64,000 bases of DNA from Crossaster papposus. Its lineage: Eukaryota > Echinodermata > Asteroidea > Velatida > Solasteridae. The notes below the pieces were generated by a model. The model was not told the origin of the DNA and made no database searches. It saw nothing but the letters and a program-made list of their open reading frames with translations. The first letter of the stretch is position 1, and every line of letters starts with the position of its first letter. This document shows, piece by piece, positions 23,996-36,287 of this stretch. Location of the stretch: NCBI GenBank assembly GCA_037893245.1, contig JBAIAA010000028.1, positions 1 to 64,000 on the forward strand, read 5' to 3'. The translations under genes were made by a program, and so were the position numbers.

Positions 23996-24331
23996 CAATC
24001 CTAAGGCAACTGGCAAGAATACAGCGTACTTGAACTAAGCAGGCTTCAAATCTTTATACTGCACGCAGAATGTTTTTATTAACCGAGCACATCATTTTTC
24101 AAAACTGTATGTGTATGTGTTAACGCTAGTTTGTTGCATGCACAGGGTAGAATCGTGAGCTATTGGTCTCAAAGTATGGGTAATAATAACAACGCATATT
24201 GAAGAGACAGAATACCATACAAAAATATATGGCCCCTGAACATGAACACAAAAGTCTGAAAATATCGCCGAACGAAAAATCACAATTTTGACCCATTTAA
24301 CTGTTTATTTTGTTTAAAAGGTATTTATTAA

Positions 24332-24370
24332 AATTAGGAATAACGGTCTTCACACCGTTATTCCCTAATT
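24332..24370. repeat. Short perfect hairpin
   Basis: AATTAGGAATAACGGT, loop CTTCAC, ACCGTTATTCCCTAATT. No T-run or gene context suggests a function. Confidence 0.6.
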
Positions 24371-24690
24371 CAAAGACTTATGAATATCATGATGCATACG
24401 TACATGTTTGGCCAGACTTGACTCTAGACGAGAGATACGTGTAATTGTATTAGAGAAAAATTATTAGAGAGATTGCTCCCCAGGTCTGCCGCTAGCAGCC
24501 GTCAGTCAATAAGAAAGTACACATTGAGTTGAATACATTTTTTAACCAATGACGACGTGCGCAATATTTGTTTCATGGTGTACAAATAAAACGGGCAGTG
24601 GAGTGGAGACATTTTTACAGATTACCGTACACATACCGGTACATGCATGCGTGCTGTATAGCCAACAGAGTACATTGAACTGTACATATT

Positions 24691-24750
24691 AAAACTGGCT
24701 CACGAACCTGGATGAGTGACTAACAATGTCCAGGCTCATGAGCCGGTTTT
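24691..24750. repeat. Short inverted repeat
   Basis: AAAACTGGCTCACGAACCTGG and its inverse CCAGGCTCATGAGCCGGTTTT are separated by about 18 bp. It lies 100 bp before a KM1 copy. Confidence 0.55.
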
Positions 24751-24849
24751 AAACGTACGTTTAATACCGACCAACCACATATTTACCAATGTATTCCCAT
24801 TCATCAATATCCTTTGGTATAAAAAAAGGTGAAAAGAAGTCAACAATAT

Positions 24850-25227
24850 TTAAAGGTAGTATACACCATTTGCAGATATCAAAAATATTTACTACCGAAT
24901 TATTAAGATATATCTTACTCATTTGAAAGTAAATGTCGATTCTAGGCATCCAGCTAAATGATTGCGCTAGATATCCTGTAATTATTCCGAAAAATAGAAT
25001 TTTATAATTTTATAATGATCGCGAAAAAACAAAGATAACATAAGAATAACTGTTCGGCGCCAGTTGAAAAAAAATGCTGTTTTTCGTGCTTTTCTCGGCA
25101 TTCATGATTGTAAAACTTTGAAAAGCTCAGTTAAACGATATTTACTATAAAATACAACCCCCCCAAATCTACTCATTCATGATAATTGAATTACCAAGCA
25201 ATTACCAATGGTGTATCCTACCTTTAA
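24850..25227 (+). mobile_element. KM1 MITE copy
   Basis: Full length with TTAA at both ends (TTAAAGGTAGTATACACC and GTGTATCCTACCTTTAA). The central GCGATCGC palindrome is shortened. It lies in the intron between exons 1 and 2. Confidence 0.9.
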
Positions 25228-25534
25228 GTTTGCAATGTTTGTTCAACAATTACCTGAACATTTACCGGTATGCTTTGTTTTGTGAAATGCCTCTCTAATG
25301 TTCCTTGGGTATCTTCACTCGCGTTATTGGTCCCAAAAGTTAAAGTACTGCACGGTGTTACGCAGAACGCAAGCTGCTGGAACAGCTTGAAACACAGTCA
25401 TTTTTACAAGATGGTTAAAACCAAAGCCAACCCAAATTTATGGTGATTGTTCACCAACCTCCTACAGTTTAAAAAAAATGGTTGATGAGTAGGGTGTTTA
25501 AAAATAATTCTGTAAATGCTAGGTCTAGCTCCCA

Positions 25535-25700
25535 AAACCCCTAGGCTCTCGCCGCACTAAAAAGCATACCAAACCTAACTTCAACAACTGCACACAGGTT
25601 TACTTATTATTGGTACTGAACCTAACAGGACTAAACCTGCCAAACTCCAACTTGTTGAAGTTTGATTGACTTGGTACAGATGGGTCTATGCATTGTTCAG
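25535..25700 (+). repeat. Dispersed repeat shared with 62.26-62.66 kb
   Basis: CTAGGCTCTCGCCGCACTAA, AAGCATACCAAACCTAAC and CTTGGTACAGATGGGTCTAT have counterparts at 62.26 kb (CCCAGGCTCTCGAATTAGAA, AAGCATACCACACCTAAC, CTTGGTACAGATGGTTCAAT). Function unknown. Confidence 0.5.
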
Positions 25701-26052
25701 TGTTGAGGATCAGGGCTGTGATGACTGGTCATTGGTTCTGTGTGTTGAGCTATGTTTGAATGGTGACGCACAGGGTGTACACATCACACTTGTCCAAGAA
25801 CTGTGCTGTGACCAGCCTGAGCTCACCCATGAACAAAATACCTGGGCATTTCCCCAAACTCCAACATTTGTACAAGTCCCATGCCTTTCTGCCCTTAACC
25901 AAAGTCCAAAAACAAGTTGCTAATATGTTTGGTACCAAACTTTCGAAAAACCTAGCAAAACCTGCAGTTAAAGTTTTATGTGCTCGGTCGGGGTATTTAA
26001 GGTTAACTATGTGTTAAACATTTTTCATGTGTTACTTGTCTTGATTGTTCAG

Positions 26053-26193
26053 GATGGCAAATTGCGAGAGACATGCGTCATGGGATCTCCGGACATCCCT
26101 TTGGAAGATAAAACCATGTCTATCGTCTACGGTTCAGACATGGTCAACAACAACACTCTCAACTTCTGCTCCAACAGCGAGAAGATCACACAG
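26053..26193 (+). CDS. PLCB: PLCB exon (PH domain)
   Basis: A 141-nt, phase 0-0 exon between a TTGTTCAG acceptor and a GTAGGC donor, encoding 47 residues. It opens with DGKLRE, continues from the previous exon's VPK as in the family's PKDxKLRE, and contains LEDKTMSIVYGSDMVNNNTLNF, the strand with the V(Y/S)G-D-VN signature of PLC beta PH domains. It ends EKITQ, which joins EWADMI in the next exon. Confidence 0.93.
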
Positions 26194-26204
26194 GTAGGCA
26201 TGAT

Positions 26205-26345
26205 CGGTGCAGAATTAATGAAGCTGTTCAGCATAAACAAATTTGCTGAGCACAAACAAAATATTTCTCATTAATAATGGCCAAAACTCCATTTACTTTT
26301 CATGCTAAGCAAAAACCAGCTGAATACCAGTCGCAAACCGAGATT
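26205..26345. mobile_element. Fragment of a Harbinger-type (GCTTAGCA) MITE
   Basis: GAAGCTGTTCAGCATAAAC, AAATTTGCTGAGCACAAAC and CATGCTAAGCAAAAACCAGC recall the inverted interior of the 21-kb and 58.5-kb copies. The ends are lost. It lies immediately after the donor of PLCB exon 2. Confidence 0.5.
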
Positions 26346-26347
26346 TA

Positions 26348-26782
26348 AATTGTGACCTGACACCATGAAATGGGTGTAAAGTCGTAAAACAAAAAAATTG
26401 ACATAATTGCATTTCTAGAAAGAAGACGTCCTACAAATGATGTATTATCTGTTGCGGTAGCTTATTCCTAGCCACCGCTATACTCTTTTGAAATTGCCGA
26501 AGTCATGCTTCCTTGTTTTGAGAAAACGGGGTTCAAAGTCCAGGAACCGTGCCCACTATAGTATCACTTAATAGTGCAATTTAGACGCAAAAAAAACACA
26601 CTTTAGAGTTTTAATTGAGCTATACAATTTTAGGATATGATAAACAAGTTTTTTTTGTATGTAAACACGTTAACAACTCCAAACCGACCTCTCACATACA
26701 AAAATGACGTTTTGGCCAATTACTCGTTTTGGCCGTGTGCGACTTTCCACTCATTTTGTGGTACATGTACCAGGTCACAATT
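26348..26782. mobile_element. GTGACC-family MITE, AATT duplication
   Basis: AATT|GTGACCTGACACCATGAA ... TTGTGG(TACATGTACCA)GGTCAC|AATT. The 4-bp duplication is exact. It lies in the intron between exons 2 and 3. Confidence 0.82.
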
Positions 26783-27224
26783 AGCATTACTCGAAAAGTA
26801 CAATGTTTATTGAGAAAACAGTAACCACTATCGGGTGCATCATCCCGTACTCTTTCATTTTACACTAAGTAATCATGGTTATTGTTTTGTGATGGTTTGA
26901 CTGGATGGCATTAGAAATGATTCTGCACCAGATTTAGACACGTCTGCACTATGTTCATCGTGTTGAAAAAAACAAAAACCATGAAATGGATATCCATTCA
27001 AATCACTGATGCTCTGTCATTCGGGACAATAACCTCGATGGTGTCAAATAAAAAAATACTTTCTGAGTAATAAGCATTTAAATCTCGGTTTCTTTTATTT
27101 TAAGCCACACTGTACATGTACTTGTACATCACCCAAAAGTTTGTTTTGTATAAACCCTGTCGGCATTCCCACGGGTCATGGAAAGTCATGGAAAGTCATG
27201 GAAAGAAAAGTTGTTCTGGAAAAG

Positions 27225-27300
27225 TTAGGTTCAAACTTGGTATGTGATGGGATGTGTTATAGATATACATTGAAGTGACATCATGATGACGTCATCGTGT
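27225..27300 (+). repeat. Isolated unit of the 9.5-16.5 kb array
   Basis: GGTTCAAACTTGGTATGTGA through TGTTATAGATATACATTGAA and GACATCATGATGACGTCATC matches the second unit type of the array, about 11 kb away in a PLCB intron. It is flanked by CATGGAAAGTCATGGAAAG repeats. Confidence 0.7.
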
Positions 27301-28024
27301 GATTTTTTTATGATTTCGTTTCATTTTTGGACCTTTAAAGTAATTTTTGATTAAAGTGGGTTGATCGGATGGCTGTAAAAGGAGGAGGAGGGGGTCATTA
27401 ATAATTAAAAGTTATTTTCAAAAGCTAACAAATGGTAAGCACAACATCAGTATCATAATTGCAAACAACTTTTCCCTGCAAAATGGCGTTAAATGTCATG
27501 GAAATTGTCATGTTTTAGTCCTGGAAAGTCCTGGAAAAGTCCATGGAATTTGGTTTTCAAATTTTTTATTTTTTTGGCAAGGAAGAATGTTCATGCTAAG
27601 CTTTTTTTATGTGATTAGAAGCTTCATACCATAACATGGCCCTACCAGAGTCTTTAGACTAAGCATTCCCCGCATATTCAAGGCAATTTATATCCTCGTC
27701 TCTAGATAGAGATGTTATCTGACCCCGCAAGGATTCATCTCCAGGATGTTATCGGTTCTTGACTCCTGTCAAGTACGCATATCATGACGTGCGTGCGGGA
27801 GAAAAGTGAAAGAGCTTCAGTGGTTTATCTGTAATTGAGGCAGAAAGGAGAAATGGCTGACGGACAGTCAGACTATTGATGTTTTTCAACTACAGCATTG
27901 GGAAATGTAGCTCGAGAATAGGTTTTAACTCTGTGTATCCGGTATGCCAATTCACAGTATGTTTCTGTCTTGTATTACCTTCGATGAGATCTATGTACAT
28001 GTACATGTACATGTAGTTAAGACA

Positions 28025-28449
28025 AATTGTGACCTGTTCCAACGAAACCCGGACAAAGTCGCACAATGTGTTTTGTCACAATGTACTCCTGAAGTAATTT
28101 CGGGATGGATTTTACCATTTTGAGGTTTTAGGTTTTCCTAAGTCACTTACTATTAATCTACAATCTCCTCAAATTTGAACAAAATCTGTCTACCAGAAGT
28201 GTGTTTTTTTGGTCAATTTTGTGAAACATTTGTGTATAGAAATAATACGCTTTTCTGAACTTCAAAGCTGTTTATCTCATAATTAGGTTGTCAGGGTTTT
28301 ATCACTAAATCCAGACCCCAGGGAAGATAGGGTGGGGGTACATATGTAAAATCATTTTAAAGCTGAGAACCTAGAAAATTTGAAAAAAGCAAAATCTGAA
28401 AAACTAAAAAGTCGACTTTGTCCGGGTTTCGTTGGAACAGGTCACAATT
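28025..28449. mobile_element. GTGACC-family MITE, AATT duplication
   Basis: AATT|GTGACCTGTTCCAACGAAAC ... GTTTCGTTGGAACAGGTCAC|AATT. Long near-perfect inverted repeats (over 35 bp). It is adjacent to the inverted KM1b fragment at 28448. Confidence 0.87.
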
Positions 28450-28640
28450 GTACATCATTTGTTTTGCTACAGTTTTTAAAAAATGGATGGGTTGAGGGGA
28501 TTCATATTTTATGGTTAAGTATTGTGACGCTGACCTGTTTTAGGTTCATAGATGCTGGAAAAACCAAGAAAAGGGTAATTTGTTTGTCTCGTTCCTGCAC
28601 TTTCTTCAGACAAAACGGAGCGTTAGATCAGGCGCTGTTC
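28448..28640 (-). mobile_element. KM1b MITE fragment, inverted
   Basis: TACATCATTTGTTTTGCTAC then AAAAATGGATGGGTTGAGG matches the inverted right end of KM1b. It continues through CATAGATGCTGGAAAAACC. The left part is missing. Confidence 0.6.
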
Positions 28641-28649
28641 TAGAGCCAA

Positions 28650-30437
28650 CATTTTAGAGGGGCTAGACCCTTCGCATGTGATGTCAACTTCTAACTTTCG
28701 CTACTGCTATTTAATTTTTGTACTTTTTATTGATTGATTGGGAGGGAGACCTAAAAAAAATAGGCTGTCAAAACTCATCTGAATCATAGAGCCATGTTAT
28801 CCAATGTAAAAAGTCCTGTAACAAATTATTTAGTTGCCAACTAGTGACTTAGAGACCCCCCAGATCAACTCTAACGTTAGCAGCCAACTTAGCAACCAAC
28901 TACATGTAAGCTTAGCAAATTTTATGAATATCACTTAGCTTCCAACTAGGCTTAGCTTAGCAGGCTTTTATGAATATCGGCTGAGGACATTATCAGGCTA
29001 GGACACCAGACTAGTTGGTTTGATACCAGCAAATATAATGTTCATATTGGCATTTATTGGAACCATACAAAGATTGAACATTTTCCTGGGGAGAAGAGAG
29101 AATATACATGTACCATCCACACTGCAATCTGTTTTGGATATAAAGTGATTTTGTTAAATAAAAAGAATGGACATTGTAATTTTAGAGGAAATCGCACAGG
29201 CTGCTTCAACAGTTTAACCCAGTCTCAGGTTGACTTGTTTGTCTGTGTGATAAGGGAAAATGAAACATTGCCGTATTTCAGGTTGATGAACATCCTGCCG
29301 TAGGTATCTGCAGGGGACTTCATTTGCGTCACTTGGTAGTTTGTTAACCGACATCAGTGTGGTTTCGGTACTCGCATTGAATTTCACTGGTTTCTGTATC
29401 GAGATATTTTTGAGAACTTACTGTACATGTGTCATATGGTGGAATTCAGTTTTATATTTTTCAAGTTTTTACTATTGACTTGAAAAGAGCATCTTTTTCA
29501 ACTTTTGCTTTGTTTTGTTTTGCATATTTTCGTACTATTTTGTTGTGTTGAGTGGGGGGGGGGGGGGGGGATATTTTTGAGAGGTTTTGTTAGTTAGGTT
29601 GCTCTATACATGTAAATAAAAAACAAAAACAAATTACATTGTAACAATCTGCTTCAGCATGTACATCACCTGAGTAATGTTAAATTGTGTGCATCCAACT
29701 ACATGTAGTCTATGTTGGAAACAGGCATTTGAACTAATTAATGAAGTTTTTTCCAAAGACGCATATAACCCGGTACAAAGCCACCTCCCAAAAACAAAAC
29801 CACAAAAATAAATACAAATAAATAAATATTAATTCATATGACTACAAATGTTTGGTTCATTTACAACTTGCCACACATTGCCCGTGTATTCTAGTTTCTT
29901 TTTTTTCATTTTTATGGTGTAAAACTGGCTATTAAAAAATAAATCTTATTTTAAGACAACCCAAAGACACGTTGCAACTTACGACGTGTTTCAAACCGAT
30001 GTCAAGGTAGTTGCGATGTGTTCAACGCATCAAAAGTTTAGTAAAATAGATCTTGCGACGCGTCTTAATGTTTAGTGAAATCGGGGGGGGGGGGGGGGGG
30101 TTGAAGAGAGATTTCCTGGGAAGATTTTTAGGAGTGAAATTCATTTCATCGAGGAGATTGAGTTTTGACACGGGTTTCCACTGCATTGATTTTTTTTGCC
30201 AAGAATATTGCAATAAAAAAATAAAATTGATTGGTTTTCACTTAGAACCGTCTACTTCCTAGTTCTACTCTCTTAAAATTAGAGAGTGCATACACTCTTG
30301 GGGATCGGGTCTCTTCGCCACAGAGAACGGCTGAACAAAATTGGGAGGTTTCAGTGAAGAATAACATCTGCTGCTCCTCCTTCGGTTACCCGTACTCCAT
30401 CTTGTAAATTATCAACAGCTGGCCTAACCCTGTCCTC
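28650..30437. other. Intronic stretch with G-runs
   Basis: Contains CTTAGCAGGC and AACTAGGC motifs at 28870-28990 similar to Harbinger-type arms, and G-runs of about 16 at 29553 and 30084. ORF 30053-30262 spans a G-run and is not credible. Confidence 0.45.
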
Positions 30438-30836
30438 ATGTGAGGGGTTCTGGTAAAATAAGACGGAACTGGGCAGAGGTTGAAATGAGGGTTCTCAGTA
30501 ATTAGAAAATCAGAAATTTGATAAAAATCTCTCTACAATGCGGTTTGTTGCGATTTATTCAGACAATCGGTTAACAAGTTATGGCAAAAGTAAAATGTTG
30601 AGAAAAAGACCGTTAACAGTTTTGAGTTGTGTACATGTGTGACATATGTTTTGCCCTGGGAACACTTTTATTCCACTACGTCCATACTATTTCTTCACAA
30701 AATATACTGGTAGTTAGTAGACCTACATGTACATGTACCAAAGATTACAAATATCAATAAATCTGAAAATTTAAAACAAAAAATCACTCATTCTTCATGA
30801 TTTTTCTGTTTTCTCCACTATGCCCTGGCCCCGTCT
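30438..30836 (+). repeat. Dispersed repeat, GAGGGGTTCTGG family, copy 2
   Basis: Aligns with 8.08-8.49 kb over its full length with small insertions. The ORF starting at 30820 just beyond is not recognisable. Confidence 0.7.
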
Positions 30837-31295
30837 CGTTTTGCTAGAACGCCTCGCATATCGTCTGGCCTGCTTTATTAACCTGCCCTTCCACCCCCCT
30901 ACTAACTTCACGCCCCAGTTCCGAAGATTTAATATACCGCGTCTGTTGCTCACACATTTACGGCATCATGTCGGCTTGGATGTCCAAACTCATTTCACAG
31001 AGTGGGCTCGGGTGAACAAAAATGTTTTTTCCAGTCTTCTTTTTTCTTTTTTCCTCTTGTCTCCTTCCACGCTTGGTCTTCCCGCATCCTGAGACACGCT
31101 AGAACTCGGGTTCCACATCAATTTGTGAGGGAAGAGAGGGGATTACCATCCAGCGGGATGAAAAACATGGCAATCATAGCATGACTGTAACCCGTAGACC
31201 ATGCCCTGGGCATTAGAGCCAACCCGGTTGTCTTTAGATTTCATCCCGACAAAACTACTTATTACATTTACCTCTTTCACTGAAATAAATTTGCC
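30837..31295. other. Intronic stretch, no gene recognised
   Basis: GC-richer than its surroundings. Two overlapping plus-strand ORFs (30820-31184) have no motif I recognise. Confidence 0.4.
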
Positions 31296-31632
31296 TTAAG
31301 GTAGATACACCATTGGTAATTACTTTAATTATCATGAATGGGTAGATTTGGGGGGTTGTATTTCATAGGAAATATCGTTTAACTGACCTGTCCAAAATTT
31401 TACAATCATGGATGCCGAGAAAAGCACGAAAAACAGTGTTTGTTTTCAACGGACGGCGATCGCGAATTTTCTTTTATAAATTTTTTGTTTTCGGAATAAG
31501 TACAAGAATGTCTAGGGCAATCATTTTGCTGGATGCCTAGAATCATTATTTACTTTCAAATGAGTAAAATATTTCTTAATAATTCGGTAGTAAATATTTT
31601 CGATATCTGCAAATGGTGTATTCTACCTTTAA
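31296..31632 (-). mobile_element. KM1 MITE copy, inverted
   Basis: TTAAGGTAGATACACCATTG on the left and AATGGTGTATTCTACCTTTAA-type end on the right. Both ends carry small deletions. It is about 337 bp with one arm of the central palindrome lost. Confidence 0.85.
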
Positions 31633-31812
31633 GGTGAGAGCAACATGTAGCTTTATTCAGGTGTAACAGTGACCCATTTGCAGGTGTTGTTGGGCAACTT
31701 TACTCCCGTAGTGTTTCTCAAAAAGATGTTCTTTTACTGTACATGTATCCTGGCATTTTTTTTACTACTGGGATATTGTGTTATTTTGACTATTATACAG
31801 GGTGAGTCAAAA

Positions 31813-32172
31813 TTAAAGGTAGGATACACCATTTGCAGATATCAAAAATATTTACTGCAGAATTATTAAGAAATATCTTACTCATTTGAAAGGGAATAAT
31901 GATTCTAGGCATCCAGCAAAATGATTGCGCCATATATCCTGTAATTATTCCAAAAAATATATTTTTATAAAGAAGAATTCGCGATCGCCTGAAAAACAAA
32001 GATAACATAAGAATAACTGCCCAATGCCGGTTGAAAACAAACGCCGTTTTTCGTGCTTTTTTCGGCATCCATGATTGTAAAACTTCAAACAGGTCAGTTA
32101 AACAATATTTACTATAAAATACAACCCCCAAAATCTACCCATTTATGATAATTCAAGCAATTACCAATGGTA
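31813..32172 (+). mobile_element. KM1 MITE copy, right end missing
   Basis: Starts TTAAAGGTAGGATACACC and runs through the family interior to CAATTACCAATGG. The last 15-20 bp and the right TTAA are absent. It lies 180 bp from the preceding inverted KM1 copy. Confidence 0.85.
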
Positions 32173-32551
32173 ACCGAATTAGAAAAGTGTTTTTAAAATG
32201 TTGCTGGCTATATTTCACAAACAGTGGCAAAGAGATTTGCATACATGTACATGTCTACCATTTTCCCCCCGATTATATTGTCTATACTATTTTGCTTTTG
32301 TACTTTAACCCTATAAACATATTTCTATAAGAAAAACATCATTAATTTTCTAATTGCAGTAACCCTATAACTCCCAGGGGTGTGTAGACAATTGGATTCA
32401 ATGGATAGACATCTCGATAATTGCTTTTTTGCATTTTCATGAAGAGACGTGAACATGCATGCCTGCCTCTTGAACGCGTACAAAACATACAGTCGACCCT
32501 CATTAATTGAAACTCAACCGGACCTAGTGTTTGTTATACCAGAATTTTTTA

Positions 32552-32906
32552 TTAAAGGGAGGATACACCATTCGCAGATATCGAACATTTTTACTACCGA
32601 ATTATCAAGAAACATCTTACTTATTTAAAAGTAAATAATGATTCTAGGCATCCAGCAAAATGATTGCGCTAAATATCATGTAATTGCTTCAAAACATTTT
32701 ATTTAAAAAAGTCACAAAAAACCAAAAAAAACAACTGCCCTACGCAGGTTAAAAACGTATGCTATTTTTCTTGCTTTTTTCTTATCATCTATGATTGTAA
32801 AATCTCGGACAGGTCACTTAAAAGATATTTACTATAAAATCCAACGCCCCAAATCTTCCTATTCCTGATACTTCAAGCAATTACCAATGGAGTATTCTAC
32901 TTTTAA
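32552..32906 (+). mobile_element. KM1 MITE copy
   Basis: TTAAAGGGAGGATACACC to GAGTATTCTACTTTTAA, with TTAA at both ends. It is more diverged than average and lacks the central palindrome. Confidence 0.85.
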
Positions 32907-33749
32907 GTAGAGTGATGGTCCCATTCACTGTGCACATAAATGCAGAGTTGGGACCAAGGTTTTTTGTTTGCTATAAAACACAATTTGAATTAACAGTGTT
33001 TGTACTAACGAGAGTCAACTGTATTGCACAGAAAGGCGTTAAAGTAGGTCAACTGAGATTTTCGTTTTCTCGGAGGGACACACATCTTTTGTTATATTCT
33101 CGACTGCACGTGCGTAAACACACATTCCCTTTCCTTATAAATGGAAAAACATATTAAACAGAAAGGGCGTCAATGCAGGAAACCTTGAATTTTTGTTTTC
33201 ACAAAGGTACTAAATAATTTAGGCAAATTAAACCACCGTGTTAAATCTAATTACTGGGTTTACGTAGAAATTTACCTTTTAATAGCAATGTAGAATCATG
33301 TGCAAATTTTGCTTACTGCACAAAGTTGTTGCAAAGTAGTATTTCTTTTACTGTTTTAAAATAGGAGAAAATTCTTTGGCAATTATCTCAAATGTTTTTT
33401 TCTTAAAATCCACATGTGTCTTTTCGTGAAAATGGTGGTGGAATGTTATTCAATACTAACTGAAAATCTCACGTAAAATATAGTTCCCAAGGTACATGTA
33501 CATGCCTATTGCATGCCTATTTTAATACAAAGATCATTAAATTCAATTGCCCACCATTGGTCCTTTACCGATTAAGATGGCCTGAAATTGTTATCTTAAC
33601 AAAATAACAGTAGTACATGTACAAGAAACAAACTTGAGGGAGACATGTACACAAGCATGCAGAGTTGGAAGGAGAAACACAAAGAAGGGATAATGAAATG
33701 GAGTGAAAGAATTAACAAAGAAAGGGTTAAAAAGACAGGAAGCGATTAT
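32907..33749. other. Intronic stretch, no gene recognised
   Basis: Low-complexity AT-rich sequence with ORFs under 85 codons lacking motifs. Confidence 0.45.
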
Positions 33750-33925
33750 AGCCGTAGCCTGCTAATCAATCCAGAATGCTGTGGACAGCTGTGCTATGCT
33801 GTAGAACACGGCCTGTGTGACAGCTGCACGCTCGGTTCCATTGTGCAGTGCAGCTACTGGACAAAGACTGCCTTGCAGTCATGTATTTAATTGAGCGAGG
33901 AATTAATACCGGCATCAAGGGGTTA
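33750..33925 (+). repeat. Dispersed repeat, CCAGAATGCTGTGGACAGCTG family
   Basis: ATCCAGAATGCTGTGGACAG, ACGGCCTGTGTGACAGCTG and GGCATCAAGGGGTTAAAAG recur inverted at 47.91-48.06 kb. Short ORFs on both strands differ between the copies, so it is not treated as coding. Confidence 0.6.
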
Positions 33926-34577
33926 AAAGGTAAAATAGGTCTGAAAATATCATTTGTGTTCAAAAATCTTCTCAAAGGTTTCGGGATCTACATGTAAACA
34001 AATTAATAAAATAAATTGTGCAAACATATAACATTCCAAGCCTCACAATATACCGGCATCAGTCTCAAAAACAAATTGCCTGTGGCAAGTGCTAGCCGAT
34101 CTGCATAAGATTAATATTTTCTACACGCATTGTACTACGTGTACAAAACCTGTCATGCCATGAACAAATTTCTACTTTATTCAACTTTCATCAGTCTCGC
34201 CACACGAATTCATTTTGTGTGTGTGTGTGTGTGTTAATATAAAGATGTTTCTGTAAATTAAATTATTGATTAGTGAAGGCACAAGATTAGTTTTGATGAC
34301 AAGTCCTTTGTGTTTAGGCCCTGCGGCCTGAGTCAGTCCTCTGCTAATTACGCACATTCCCAAGTAGTAGAAGAACTGAAGGCAAAACACATGGTTTGCA
34401 GATGGTGTTGTGCCGAGGTGCATAAAGTAGAAAAAATACCTCGTGTTCAGCCCCAGGGTTTTTCTTAGACGATATAAAACTTTTCAGATATTCCATGAAT
34501 TTGAGAGACTGAAAGTGTGACACTGGGTATCTGCGGTCTTTAAAAAGTCTTCATCTAACTTTTCTCAATTTAAGGCC

Positions 34578-34928
34578 TTAAAGGTATACCATTTGCAGAT
34601 ATCAAAACAAAATTACTACCGAATTATTAAGAAATGCTTACTTTTGTTAAAGCAAATAATGATTGTAGGCATCCAGCAAAATGATTGCGCTAGATATTCT
34701 GTAATTGTTTCGAAAAATTGAATTTAATAATCATGATCGCCGGACGAATGATCACGAAAAAACAAGAACAACTTAAGAACCACTGCCCAACGCCGGTTGA
34801 AAACGAATGCCGTTTTTCTTGCTTTTCTTAGCATCTATGATTGTAAAACTTGGGACAGGTCAATTCAATGATATTGACTATAACTTACAACCCTCCAAAT
34901 CGACCCATTCATGATAATTCAAGCAATA
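34578..34928 (+). mobile_element. KM1 MITE copy, right end missing
   Basis: Left end TTAAAGGTATACC has an internal deletion. The interior is typical, and the copy stops at TTCAAGCAATAAAAAC before the right inverted repeat. Confidence 0.8.
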
Positions 34929-35235
34929 AAAACAATAAAAAGTATTAAATTGAGTTGTCCAAGGTTTTAAAAAAATGAACAAAGTGAGTCAATACATTTG
35001 TTTTATTCGCTCGACATAAGGATAACACAGCTTGTTAAAAACAATTGTCTGCAATTGATGCACATCTGTAAACTAAAGCTGATTGCATGTGACAGACAAC
35101 CAACATTATACATGTATCTACCCCCATAAAACAATTTCCCCCAATAACTTTATATAACTGATGTCATTTGATTGGTGGAACTCACATCACTTGACATTCA
35201 TTATTGCTCCCGTCTCTAAAAGTCCCATTCACCCA

Positions 35236-35911
35236 TGGTGAATTAGGGCTGCTCATTTTCAATAATTTGATATTCCAAACAGCGTTATAACCAAATATTA
35301 GAATATTCGAAACCTGGGCTAAAATTTTTGAATATTTTTTTAGGGGAAATTTATTTTTATTTCTTTGGAATACGAAGTTACTGAATGGCGACGATATTAA
35401 ACTTTATTTGCGGGTGAATATTGTTGATTGTACCTGCTGATCTGTGTAACTTTCTGGTACATAATTATTGAGTTTGATTCTCTGAATACAGTTGGTATAG
35501 CAATGGAAACTCTGGTTGCCCCGGAGCCCTGACGTGGTTGTCCCGGCGCTGTCCGGCCCCGAGATTTGTCAAACTCTGCAACAAAATACCTCTCCTCTAA
35601 ACAAAACAAGACATATTATTTGATGTGTATAGTACCAGCCCACAGCTATTCAAATATTTAAACTGTCAAAATGCTATTCGAATATTCGAAACTCGAATAT
35701 TTGATATATTCTAAAGAGTAAAAACATATTTTATTATTTATATTTTAAATGAATATTCGAACCGGCAAAATTATATTCAAATATTTGTTTGATATATTTG
35801 AATATTCAAATATTTGATATATTCAAATATTCAAATATTTGATATATTCAAATATTCAAATATTTGATATATTCAAATATTTGATATATTTGAAACAGCC
35901 CTATGGTAAAT
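35236..35911. mobile_element. hAT-like MITE with AT-rich palindromic tail
   Basis: TGGTGAAT|TAGGGCTG ... CAGCCCTA|TGGTAAAT: a 7/8 match 8-bp duplication around TAGGGCTG ends. The right part (35750-35895) is a run of CAAATATTTGATATATT units that can fold on themselves. The middle holds a unique GC-richer segment (35480-35580). Confidence 0.72.
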
Positions 35912-36129
35912 GGGATTTACTATTCAAAAGTTAGGATTGTCCTTGGTCCCATGGCTTTTGAACAGTCAGCCCTCACTAATTTTGAACAGCAGAGCGCCGC
36001 AGGCCGAAATCTTGGAAGAAGGTTGTGACACGATTTGTGCTGCTTGACAACCACACGCAATCATAACGGCTGACGTTCGGGTTCATATCAGACATTGATT
36101 AAATGAACTTTACATGTAAATGTCAGTTA

Positions 36130-36252
36130 TACAAAACAAATATTGAGTGGCTCTGGTTGCAATATTATCGCTCGGTGAAATCTGGACTTTTCCATTTCAC
36201 TTGGTTTCGCCTCGTGAAATGAAAAAGTACAGATTTTACCTCGAGATAAAAT
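36130..36252. repeat. Inverted repeat, AAATCTGGACTTTTCCATTT family, copy 1
   Basis: GGTGAAATCTGGACTTTTCC and inverse TACAGATTTTACC flank a CACTTGGTTTCGCCTCGTG centre. The outer arms are ACAAATATTGAG and ATAAAATATTGT. A second copy lies at 58.86 kb. Confidence 0.6.
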
Positions 36253-36287
36253 ATTGTTTATATCTGCAAATGGTGTATCCTACCTTC
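36252..36287 (+). repeat. KM1 terminal fragment
   Basis: TATCTGCAAATGGTGTATCC followed by TACCTT is the inverted left end of KM1 in isolation, about 30 bp. Confidence 0.6.

Noticed and set aside
25666-26274. ORFs overlapping PLCB exon 2
   Set aside because: They read through intron sequence or in another frame. Only 26053-26193 in its frame matches the PLC beta family.
30820-31184. Two overlapping plus-strand ORFs as a gene
   Set aside because: No recognisable domain, and the region is inside a PLCB intron next to a dispersed repeat. Chance ORFs in a GC-richer patch.
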